Origin: Coprococcus sp.
GTDB lineage: Bacteria; Bacillota; Clostridia; Lachnospirales; Lachnospiraceae
Direction: 5' to 3'
DNA: 6,137 nucleotides
Assembly (NCBI GenBank): GCA_016296785.1
Contig: JAEDHX010000086.1
Location: forward strand, 1 to 6,137
Shown one piece after another: positions 1 to 6,093 of this stretch. The stretch's first letter is position 1. Each line of letters opens with the position of its first letter. The position numbers and the translations under genes were made by a program. The notes below the pieces were generated by a model. The model worked only from the letters and a program-made list of their open reading frames with translations. It searched no databases and was not told where the DNA came from.

Positions 1-1
1 G

Positions 2-955
2 TGTGTAGAGGAGCTTTCAAAGGTTTGTGCTACTACAGGAGTTATTCTTTCAGCACATACATCACTTTGTGTTGACCCAATTCAGACATATGGTACTCCT
101 GAGCAGAAGGCTAAGTATCTTCCTGACCTTGCTTCAGGTAGAAAGCTTGGTGCTTTCGGTCTTACAGAGCCTGGTGCAGGTACTGATGCACAGGGTCAGC
201 AGACTAAGGCTGTACTTGATGGCGATGAGTGGGTATTAAATGGTTCAAAGTGCTTCATTACAAATGGTAAAGAAGCTGATGTTTATATCATTATCGCTGT
301 TACAGGTGTTATTGAGAAACGTGGTAGAAAGCAGAAAGAGATTTCAGCTTTCATCGTAGAGAAGGGAACACCTGGATTTACATTTGGTACAAAGGAAAAC
401 AAGATGGGTATCTGTGGTTCATCTACATATGAGCTCATCTTTACAGATTGTCGTATCCCTAAGGATGCAATTCTTGGCCAGAAGGGTAAGGGCTTTGGTA
501 TCGCTATGCATACACTTGATGGTGGTCGTATCGGTATTGCTGCTCAGGCTCTTGGTATTGCTGAGGGTGCTCTTGAGACAACAATTAACTACGTTAAGGA
601 AAGAAAGCAGTTTGGTCGTTCAATCGCTCAGTTCCAGAATACTCAGTTTGTTTTAGCTGATCTTGCTACTAAGGTAGAGGCTGCTAAGCTTCTTGTATAC
701 AAGGCTGCTATGACAAAGGCTCAGTATCAGATTGATCACAAGACTTCATACTCAGTAGAAGCTGCTATGGCTAAGTTATATGCTGCTGAGGTTGCTATGG
801 AAGTTACAACAAAGTGTGTACAGTTACATGGTGGTTACGGTTACATCAAGGAGTATGATGTTGAGCGTATGATGAGAGATGCTAAGATTACAGAGATTTA
901 CGAGGGTACTTCTGAAGTTCAGCGTATGGTTATCTCTGCAAACTTATTAAAGTAA
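2..955 (+). CDS. bcd: Butyryl-CoA dehydrogenase (short-chain acyl-CoA dehydrogenase), 5'-truncated by window edge
   Basis: Flavoenzyme of the butyrate pathway that reduces crotonyl-CoA to butyryl-CoA, taking electrons from EtfAB in the cytoplasm. The reading frame is open from base 2; 317 residues are visible, and family proteins are about 380, so roughly 65 N-terminal residues lie outside the window. Seen: acyl-CoA dehydrogenase signature 1, GLTEPGAGTD, at visible residues 53-62; signature 2, starting QLHGGYGY, at 274; and the catalytic-base motif IYEGTSE with its Glu at visible residue 301 (bases 902-904). The middle domain (FIVEKGTPGF) and C-terminal helical domain (LDGGRIGIAAQALGIA) are intact. 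The short-chain/butyryl assignment rests on close resemblance to clostridial Bcd and mammalian SCAD, and on the etfBA genes that follow at once. One oddity: the usual GIRGS motif reads GICGS here (Cys at visible residue 138). The stop codon TAA overlaps the etfB ribosome binding site, so the two genes are surely co-transcribed. Confidence 0.97.
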   Translation, partial: CVEELSKVCATTGVILSAHTSLCVDPIQTYGTPEQKAKYLPDLASGRKLGAFGLTEPGAGTDAQGQQTKAVLDGDEWVLNGSKCFITNGKEADVYIIIAVTGVIEKRGRKQKEISAFIVEKGTPGFTFGTKENKMGICGSSTYELIFTDCRIPKDAILGQKGKGFGIAMHTLDGGRIGIAAQALGIAEGALETTINYVKERKQFGRSIAQFQNTQFVLADLATKVEAAKLLVYKAAMTKAQYQIDHKTSYSVEAAMAKLYAAEVAMEVTTKCVQLHGGYGYIKEYDVERMMRDAKITEIYEGTSEVQRMVISANLLK

Positions 956-960
956 GGAGG
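954..960 (+). promoter_or_regulatory. Ribosome binding site of etfB, overlapping the bcd stop codon
   Basis: AAGGAGG lies 8 bases before the GTG start at 969 and shares two bases with the bcd TAA (953-955). The near-perfect Shine-Dalgarno fixes the GTG as the start. The overlap means ribosomes ending on bcd sit on the etfB initiation region, which favours translational coupling and balanced subunit synthesis (inference). Confidence 0.85.
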
Positions 961-968
961 TACTTAAC

Positions 969-1748
969 GTGAAAGTTGTAGTTTGTATAAAGCAGGTACC
1001 TGATACAAAGGGTGGAGTTCAGTTCAACCCTGATGGTACATTGAATAGAGGAGCAATGCTCACAATTATGAATCCTGATGATAAGGCTGGTCTTGAGGCA
1101 GCTCTTAGATTAAAGGATCAGTATGGTGCAGAAGTTACAGTAATAACAATGGGTCTTCCAAAGGCTGCTGATGTTCTTATGGAGGCAATTGCTATGGGCG
1201 CTGATAAGGGTGTTCTTGTAACTGATAGAGTTCTTGGTGGAGCTGATACATGGGCAACATCAACAACACTTGCCGGTGCACTTAGAAAGATTGATTACGA
1301 TATCATTATTACAGGTCGTCAGGCTATCGATGGTGATACAGCACAGGTTGGTCCACAGATAGCAGAGCATCTTGGTCTTCCGGTTATTTCATATGCTAAG
1401 GAAATCAAGGTTGAGGATGATAGTGTAGTTGTTAAGCGTCAGTATGACGATGGCTATCATATGTTAAAAGCTAAGATGCCATGTTTGATCACTGCTCTTT
1501 CAGAGTTGAATGAGCCAAGATACATGACTCCGGGTGGAATCTTCGATGCAGTTAATGCTGAGATAATCACATGGGGCAGAGCTGATCTTGTTGATGTCGA
1601 GGATTCTAACCTCGGTCTTAACGGATCACCTACAAAGATTGCAAAGGCTTCTGACAAGGTTAAGAAGGGTCAGGGTGAGATGTGTCCGGAGGATACAGAT
1701 CCAGTTGCATATATTGTAGGTAAGTTAAAAGATAAGCATGTAATCTAA
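969..1748 (+). CDS. etfB: Electron transfer flavoprotein subunit beta, bifurcating (Bcd-linked) type
   Basis: Beta subunit of the heterodimeric electron transfer flavoprotein that passes electrons to Bcd. In clostridial Bcd-EtfAB this subunit carries the FAD at which NADH electrons are split between crotonyl-CoA and ferredoxin. The protein is 259 residues, normal for the family. Seen: N-terminal strand and CIKQVPDT motif (residues 6-13), NPDDKAGLEAALRLK near residues 36-50, the nucleotide-binding GRQAIDGDTAQVGP motif at 116-129, and the KMPCLITALSELNEPRY block near 169-185. The EtfB signature region reads RQYDDGYHMLKAKMP, with His where Glu or Gln is usual. The start is GTG at 969, placed 8 bases after a strong AAGGAGG (954-960); no better in-frame start is visible. 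It ends in three tandem stops, TAATAATAA (1746-1754). The gene sits 13 bases after bcd and before etfA, the standard clostridial order. The bifurcating role is inferred from context and family resemblance. Confidence 0.97.
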   Translation: MKVVVCIKQVPDTKGGVQFNPDGTLNRGAMLTIMNPDDKAGLEAALRLKDQYGAEVTVITMGLPKAADVLMEAIAMGADKGVLVTDRVLGGADTWATSTTLAGALRKIDYDIIITGRQAIDGDTAQVGPQIAEHLGLPVISYAKEIKVEDDSVVVKRQYDDGYHMLKAKMPCLITALSELNEPRYMTPGGIFDAVNAEIITWGRADLVDVEDSNLGLNGSPTKIAKASDKVKKGQGEMCPEDTDPVAYIVGKLKDKHVI

Positions 1749-1767
1749 TAATAAATAAAGGAAAAGT

Positions 1768-1772
1768 GGTGA
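1768..1772 (+). promoter_or_regulatory. Probable GGTGA ribosome binding site deciding the etfA start
   Basis: GGTGA matches the 3' half of the consensus AAGGAGGTGA and lies 5 bases before ATG 1778. It overlaps the alternative GTG starts at 1766 and 1769. A weaker AGGA at 1759-1762 would serve GTG 1769 (6-base spacing). ATG 1778 is preferred but not proven. Confidence 0.5.
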
Positions 1773-1777
1773 ATAAA

Positions 1778-2839
1778 ATGGGCGCAATGAACGCAGAAGA
1801 TATCGCAAAGTACGAAGGTGTATTCGTATTTGCACAGCAGGTAGATAATAAATTAAGCGGTATTTCTTTCGAGCTTGTTGGTGAGGCTAACAGACTTGCA
1901 GAGAAATTAGATACTAAGGTAACAGCCGTACTTATCGGTTCAGAGGTTTCAGGTCTTGTTGATGAGCTTGCCGAGTACGGTGCTGACAGAGTCATCGTTG
2001 TTGATGATCCAGAATTAAAGAACTATAGAACAGAGCCATATGCACATGCTCTTGCTTCAGTAATTAATGAGTATAAGCCAGACATCATGTTAGTTGGTGC
2101 TACAGCTATCGGTCGTGACCTTGGTCCTACAGTATCAGCAAGAGTTGCAACAGGACTTACAGCTGACTGTACATTACTTGAGATTGGTGATTTCCCATTA
2201 GTAGCAATACCTGGCAAGGAGCAGAAGCATAATCAGCTTCTTATGACTCGTCCGGCATTTGGTGGTAATACAATTGCAACAATCGCATGTCCGGATAACA
2301 GACCACAGATGGCAACTGTACGTCCTGGTGTTATGCAGAAGCTTGACAGAGTTCCTGGTAAGAAGGCAGAGGTTATTAATTACAACCCTGGTTTCACACC
2401 AAATAATAAGTATGTAGAGATTCTTGAGGTTGCTAAGGCTGTTTCTGATGTTAAGGATATTATGGAAGCTAAGATCCTTGTTTCAGGTGGTCGTGGAGTT
2501 GGATCAGCTGAGAACTTTAAGATGTTAGAGGAGCTTGCTGAAGTACTTGGTGGACAGATTTCATGTTCACGTGCTGCAGTTGAGGCATTTGGCATGGCTC
2601 CGGAGTTACAGGTTGGTCAGACTGGTAAGACAGTTCGTCCACAGGTATACTTTGCAATCGGTATTTCAGGTGCTATTCAGCACGTTGCAGGTATGGAAGA
2701 GTCAGATATCATCGTTGCTATTAACAGAGATGCTGATGCTCCAATCTTTGAAGTAGCTGATTATGGTGTAGTTGGAGATCTTAATAAGATTGTTCCTGCA
2801 CTTACAGCAGCTATCAAGGCAGAACTTGCAAATAAATAA
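1778..2839 (+). CDS. etfA: Electron transfer flavoprotein subunit alpha
   Basis: Alpha subunit of EtfAB. Its C-terminal domain binds the FAD that shuttles electrons to Bcd. From the ATG at 1778 it is 353 residues, typical for EtfA. Seen: the N-terminal domain beginning NAEDIAKYEGVFVFAQQ, the domain-linking SGGRGVGS at residues 236-243, SRAAVEAFG in the FAD domain, the FAD-binding GQTGKTV at 280-286, and the EtfA signature GISGAIQH at 295-302 followed by a VAIN strand. Start choice: ATG 1778 has GGTGA 5 bases upstream (1768-1772). In-frame GTG codons at 1766 and 1769 would add four or three residues, with AGGA (1759-1762) as their ribosome site; ATG 1787 is also possible. N-terminal similarity to related proteins begins only around MNAED, so it does not settle the start. 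It lies about 29 bases after etfB with no terminator between, and is the last operon gene, since a strong hairpin follows. Confidence 0.97.
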   Translation: MGAMNAEDIAKYEGVFVFAQQVDNKLSGISFELVGEANRLAEKLDTKVTAVLIGSEVSGLVDELAEYGADRVIVVDDPELKNYRTEPYAHALASVINEYKPDIMLVGATAIGRDLGPTVSARVATGLTADCTLLEIGDFPLVAIPGKEQKHNQLLMTRPAFGGNTIATIACPDNRPQMATVRPGVMQKLDRVPGKKAEVINYNPGFTPNNKYVEILEVAKAVSDVKDIMEAKILVSGGRGVGSAENFKMLEELAEVLGGQISCSRAAVEAFGMAPELQVGQTGKTVRPQVYFAIGISGAIQHVAGMEESDIIVAINRDADAPIFEVADYGVVGDLNKIVPALTAAIKAELANK

Positions 2840-2863
2840 TTATCAGAATAACAACTGATATAG

Positions 2864-2922
2864 AACCTTAGAAACAGTTACTGATTTTAGCATTTATTGC
2901 AATCAGTAACTGTTTTAAGGTT
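2864..2922 (+). terminator. Long stem-loop after etfA, probable Rho-independent terminator of the bcd-etfBA operon
   Basis: The arms AAACAGTTACTGATT (2872-2886) and AATCAGTAACTGTTT (2901-2915) are perfect complements over 15 bp. After one bulged G at 2871 the stem continues as AACCTTA (2864-2870) with TAAGGTT (2916-2922), 22 bp in all. The 14-base loop could fold further, with GCA (2890-2892) pairing TGC (2898-2900). The A-run on the left and T-run on the right (TTTT 2913-2916, then TTT 2921-2923) resemble an A/U-flanked, possibly bidirectional terminator. The T-tract is broken by AAGG, so termination may be incomplete. Its place 24 bases after the etfA stop supports the call. Confidence 0.75.
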
Positions 2923-2926
2923 TAAT
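2898..2926 (+). promoter_or_regulatory. Candidate sigma-A type promoter for the leucine-rich-repeat protein gene
   Basis: TTGCAA (2898-2903, 4 of 6 to TTGACA) and TTTAAT (2921-2926, 5 of 6 to TATAAT) are separated by exactly 17 bases. Transcription would start near 2933, leaving a leader of about 28 bases before ATG 2961, which carries the GAGGT ribosome site at 2950-2954. The boxes overlap the loop and right arm of the terminator. In AT-rich DNA such matches also arise by chance, so this is a candidate only. Confidence 0.45.
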
Positions 2927-2960
2927 AAAGGTATTTAGTTTCAAGATAAGAGGTAGTATT

Positions 2961-4619
2961 ATGAGACGTATTAGTAAAGTGTTATTTTTGTCTGCGATAG
3001 TAATTATGTATTTAGCGACTTTTATTATTAAATGTCCGCTTATTATTCATGCATCTGATGATGTTGTTATAAATACAGATAACTTTCCTGATGATGTATT
3101 CAGGGCATATGTAACTGGCAGTATAGATACAGATGGCAATGGAGTGTTATCTTCTGATGAATGTAATAATGTTACAGTTATGCAGATAAGCGACAGAAAT
3201 ATCAGTAAACTAGATGGAATAGAATTTTTCCCTAATATAGATACACTTGATATCGAGAACAACCAAATTGAAGAAATAGATTTATCTTGCAATACAAAGC
3301 TTACATCATTATTCTGCGGAAATAATAAGCTTAAAGCGCTTGATATTAGTAAATGTCAATATCTTGCAAGCTTATACTGTGAACATAATGAGATAACTAG
3401 TCTTTCTCTTACAAATAACACTGAATTAAAATACGTTTCATGTAATTATAATAAATTGATAACACTTGATATTAGCAAATGCACTAAATTATCTAGTTTA
3501 TCTTGTAGCTATAACAGCCTTACAAGTCTGGATATCAGTAATAACGTTGATTTAAAGAAGCTTAGCTGTGGTGACAATAAAATTGCTACACTTGATATTA
3601 GCAAGAATATATTATTGGAATACTTATTCTGTAATAATAATCAGTTAACAAGCCTTGATACCGGCAATAATATTAACCTTGATTCAATTAACTGCTCAGA
3701 TAATCAGATTACTAATTTGGATTTTAGTAATAATCAGCCATTTGCATTACTATCTTTATTTAATAACAAATATGTTGTATATAAGGGCGCGGATAATTCA
3801 ATTGATTTGAGTAAGCTTCCCGGCAAATTTGATATTACAAAGGCAAGTAATTGGTCTGGGGCAGATTTTACTATTGATGGTTATATTTTAACAATGAATA
3901 CCGCTGCTTCTAGCGTAGATGAGATTACATACGAATATTATTGCGGTAATGGTGTTGGCACCACATTTACACTTGTTGTATCACCTCATATCCATGCATA
4001 TGAAGAATATGTTATTAAAGCAACTAAATCTAAGGACGGAAGAATTGATACAAAATGCTCTATATGTGGTAAGCTTTCAGCTATTACAGTAATACCTTCA
4101 GCATCTGTTGTTAAGATTAATAAAACAAGCTATGTCTATAACGGCAAACAGCATCTTCCTGTATTATCAGTAATTGATAGAAAAGGTAATGTAATAGATA
4201 GTGAAAACTATACCTTTACATATCCAAACAGCATCAGGAATGTAGGCAAGTATAAAGTTAAATTGGTATTCAAGAACAAGTATTCCGGTACCTTTAATTG
4301 GACAATTACAATTAGTCCAAAATCTACTTCTATTACTAAATTAAAGGCAGTTAAACGAGGCTTTTTTGTAAAGTGGAGTAAACGCACATCACAGAATACA
4401 GGATATCAGATACAGTATTCAACAAACAAACGCTTTAAAAGAGCGAAAACAATTAATATTAAAAGAAACAAGACTGTTAGTAAGAGTATTACAAAATTAA
4501 AACCTAAGGTAAGATACTACGTCAGAATCAGGACTTACAAGACAGTCAAAATTAATGGAAAAAATGTAAAAATGTATTCCAAATGGTCTAAAATAAAATA
4601 TATTAAGACAAAACAATAA
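2961..4619 (+). CDS. Secreted modular leucine-rich-repeat surface protein with EF-hand-like loop, Ig-like and fibronectin-III-like ends
   Basis: A 552-residue exported protein of unknown ligand. Order of parts: signal peptide, residues 1-31 (basic MRR, hydrophobic core 7-23, likely cleavage after IHA); an acidic segment with a complete EF-hand-type loop DTDGNGVLSSDE at 56-67, probably binding calcium; eight 21-residue leucine-rich repeats at 93-260 (LxxLxCxxNxLxxLDxSxN); a beta-rich linker (277-342); HxH (343-345) and CxxC (366-369), a possible metal site; an Ig-like segment (383-451) with the NYTFTY and KYSGT pattern of clostridial surface proteins; and a fibronectin-III-like end (454-552, KWSKRTSQNTGYQIQYST). 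No LPxTG, transmembrane anchor or SLH domain is visible, and IIKC is not a lipobox. The last 137 residues lack Asp and Glu, suggesting binding to anionic wall polymers (inference). Start ATG 2961 follows GAGGT by 6 bases. Codon use is more AT-rich than in the etf genes. Role in adhesion or wall binding is only inferred. Confidence 0.92.
   Translation: MRRISKVLFLSAIVIMYLATFIIKCPLIIHASDDVVINTDNFPDDVFRAYVTGSIDTDGNGVLSSDECNNVTVMQISDRNISKLDGIEFFPNIDTLDIENNQIEEIDLSCNTKLTSLFCGNNKLKALDISKCQYLASLYCEHNEITSLSLTNNTELKYVSCNYNKLITLDISKCTKLSSLSCSYNSLTSLDISNNVDLKKLSCGDNKIATLDISKNILLEYLFCNNNQLTSLDTGNNINLDSINCSDNQITNLDFSNNQPFALLSLFNNKYVVYKGADNSIDLSKLPGKFDITKASNWSGADFTIDGYILTMNTAASSVDEITYEYYCGNGVGTTFTLVVSPHIHAYEEYVIKATKSKDGRIDTKCSICGKLSAITVIPSASVVKINKTSYVYNGKQHLPVLSVIDRKGNVIDSENYTFTYPNSIRNVGKYKVKLVFKNKYSGTFNWTITISPKSTSITKLKAVKRGFFVKWSKRTSQNTGYQIQYSTNKRFKRAKTINIKRNKTVSKSITKLKPKVRYYVRIRTYKTVKINGKNVKMYSKWSKIKYIKTKQ
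3237..3740 (+). repeat. Eight tandem 63-bp units encoding 21-residue leucine-rich repeats
   Basis: The units start at 3237, 3300, 3363, 3426, 3489, 3552, 3615 and 3678 with no insertions. Units two to eight share L-x-x-[LVI]-x-C-x-x-N-x-[LI]. Units 2, 4 and 6 end in LDISK plus Cys or Asn, with CTTGATATTAG at 3339, 3465 and 3591. Units 3, 5 and 7 instead have TSL-x-x-x-NN, giving a higher-order 126-bp period. A degenerate ninth unit (FALLSLFNN) follows from 3741. Confidence 0.88.
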
Positions 4620-4651
4620 TAAGTTTTATAGATATAAGACAAGTTAATTAT

Positions 4652-4656
4652 GGTGA
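4652..4656 (+). promoter_or_regulatory. GGTGA ribosome binding site supporting a TTG start for the MATE gene
   Basis: GGTGA lies 4 bases before TTG 4661. The next in-frame ATG (4712) is preceded only by AAAGAAAACAAG, with no Shine-Dalgarno match. The motif is the same one seen before the preferred etfA start, which makes the TTG more credible. An out-of-frame ATG at 4650 reads only four codons to a TGA overlapping the TTG. Confidence 0.45.
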
Positions 4657-4660
4657 AAAA

Positions 4661-6058
4661 TTGATAAATAAAGAAAATAATAATTTAAATAATGGTAATA
4701 AAGAAAACAAGATGGGAACCATGCCTGTTGGAAAGCTTCTTATCAATGTTTCGCTTCCAATGATTATATCGATGCTTGTTCAAGCATTATATAACGTTGT
4801 TGACAGCGTATTTGTTTCATATATTGATAAGGATGCCCTAGCAGCCGTATCTACAGCGTTTCCTATCCAGAACCTTATGATTGGTGTTGCATCAGGTCTT
4901 GGTGTAGGCTTTAATGCACTTATATCAAAGGCTCTTGGCGAGAAGAAGCAGAAGGACGCTGATGAGGTAGCAAGACAGGGTGTTTTCCTTGAATATATTG
5001 GATATATTATATTCCTCATAATAGGAATATTCTTTGTAGGCATTTTTATGAGAAGCCAGACAGATAGTGCCAGAATAATTGAGTATGGAATATCATATGG
5101 TTCTATTTGCTGTATCTTTTCATTTGGTATATTCACTCAGATGACATTTGAAAGAATGCTTCAGTCAACAGGTAAGACATTCTATGCAATGATTACACAG
5201 GCTGTTGGAGCTATAATTAATATTATACTTGATCCTATTCTTATATTTGGTTTGATTGGACTTCCAAAGATGGGTGTAACAGGTGCTGCACTTGCTACAG
5301 TAATAGGTCAGTGCGTTGCTGCTGTACTTGCTGTATTCTTTAATGCTAAGAAAAATGAAGAGATTCACATTACATTCAAAGGCTTTAGACCTAATGCAGC
5401 TATTATCCTTCGAATTCTTGCAATAGGTGTACCTTCGGTAATTATGATTGCAATAGGATCACTGATGTCATATCTCTTTAATAAGATACTGTTTTCATTC
5501 TCAAGCCTTGCAGTTGCAGTGTTTGGATGCTATTTCAAGGTTCAGAGTATGGCTTTTATGCCTGTATTTGGCCTTAATAATGGTATGATACCAATTGTTG
5601 CTTATAATTATGGTGCAAGAGAGCCCGACAGAATGATGAAGGCTATCAGATATAGCATCACCGTTGCTGTTTGTATCATGCTTTCCTGTTTGATAATTAT
5701 GCAGATAATACCAGGTCCAATCCTTAAGATATTTGATGCTGATGACAGTATGTTAGAGATTGGAATTCCGGCACTTAGAATTCTGAGTACAGCTTTTATT
5801 TTTGCAGGATTTTGTGTTGTATGTTCAGGAGTGTTCCAGGCACTTGGCAAGGGAATATACAGTATGATTGTTTCATTTGCAAGACAGCTTGTTGTTCTTC
5901 TTCCTGTAGCATATTTATTTGCAAAGCTAACTAATAATCTTAATTATGTATGGCTTGCGTTCCCAATCGCAGAGCTTGCCAGCCTTACTGTATCACTTGT
6001 ATTTCTGTTTTATATCAATAAAAAGATTATAAGGCCTATGAGAAGAGAGGCAGTGTAG
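4661..6058 (+). CDS. MATE family multidrug/cation antiporter
   Basis: Inner-membrane exporter of the multidrug and toxic compound extrusion family, which expels organic cations or other small molecules in exchange for Na+ or H+. It is 465 residues from TTG 4661, close to the usual 440-460. Hydrophobic stretches fit 12 membrane helices in two MatE halves (about residues 25-190 and 240-440). Seen: KMGTMPVGKLL lead-in (17-27), helix-1 SLPMIISMLVQALYNVVDSVF with conserved Pro33 and Asp48, FERMLQSTGK in helices 4-5, INIILDPILIFG in helix 6, and in the second half FKVQSMAFMPVFGL and VAYNYGAREPDR. Start: TTG 4661 has GGTGA 4 bases upstream; ATG 4712 would drop a 17-residue Asn/Lys-rich leader, but has no ribosome site. 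Substrate cannot be told from sequence. The gene lies 41 bases after the surface-protein gene with no terminator between, so co-transcription is possible. It ends in TAG. Confidence 0.95.
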   Translation: MINKENNNLNNGNKENKMGTMPVGKLLINVSLPMIISMLVQALYNVVDSVFVSYIDKDALAAVSTAFPIQNLMIGVASGLGVGFNALISKALGEKKQKDADEVARQGVFLEYIGYIIFLIIGIFFVGIFMRSQTDSARIIEYGISYGSICCIFSFGIFTQMTFERMLQSTGKTFYAMITQAVGAIINIILDPILIFGLIGLPKMGVTGAALATVIGQCVAAVLAVFFNAKKNEEIHITFKGFRPNAAIILRILAIGVPSVIMIAIGSLMSYLFNKILFSFSSLAVAVFGCYFKVQSMAFMPVFGLNNGMIPIVAYNYGAREPDRMMKAIRYSITVAVCIMLSCLIIMQIIPGPILKIFDADDSMLEIGIPALRILSTAFIFAGFCVVCSGVFQALGKGIYSMIVSFARQLVVLLPVAYLFAKLTNNLNYVWLAFPIAELASLTVSLVFLFYINKKIIRPMRREAV

Positions 6059-6070
6059 GAAATATTTCAA

Positions 6071-6076
6071 TATAAT
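6071..6076 (+). promoter_or_regulatory. Possible -10 box upstream of the 3'-edge gene
   Basis: A perfect TATAAT lies 13 bases after the MATE stop codon. No TTGACA-like box is found 16-18 bases upstream and there is no TG extension, so it may be chance in AT-rich sequence. If real, transcription would start near 6083, just before the AAGGAG at 6087-6092. Confidence 0.3.
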
Positions 6077-6093
6077 ACACATATACAAGGAGA

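Noticed and set aside
27..239. + strand frame of 70 codons inside bcd
   Set aside because: It is a shifted frame of bcd; the frame from base 2 carries the full acyl-CoA dehydrogenase motifs.
1660..1995. Minus-strand open frame of 111 codons across the etfB/etfA junction, and others antisense to the MATE gene (up to 118 codons)
   Set aside because: They lie opposite clearly conserved genes, show no recognisable motifs, and arise from the codon pattern of the + strand genes.
2841..2860. Small inverted repeat TATCAG / CTGATA with an 8-base loop, just after etfA
   Set aside because: Only 6 bp and AT-rich, with no U-tract. It is too weak to call beside the much longer hairpin that follows.
3030..3035. 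Cys25 after FIIK as a lipoprotein attachment site
   Set aside because: A lipobox needs Gly, Ala or Ser before the Cys; Lys is present, and a signal peptidase I site (IHA) follows six residues later.
4603..4638. Possible promoter before the MATE gene (TTAAGA ... TATAGA / TATAAG)
   Set aside because: TTAAGA and TATAGA match only 4 of 6 each at 18-base spacing, and the better TATAAG has no -35 box; expected by chance in such AT-rich sequence.
4650..4664. Four-codon open frame (ATG to TGA) overlapping the MATE TTG start, as a regulatory leader peptide
   Set aside because: It has no ribosome site of its own and is too short to separate from chance.
6059..6068. Perfect palindrome GAAATATTTC right after the MATE stop codon
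   Set aside because: Ten AT-rich bases without loop or U-tract; neither a terminator nor a recognisable operator.
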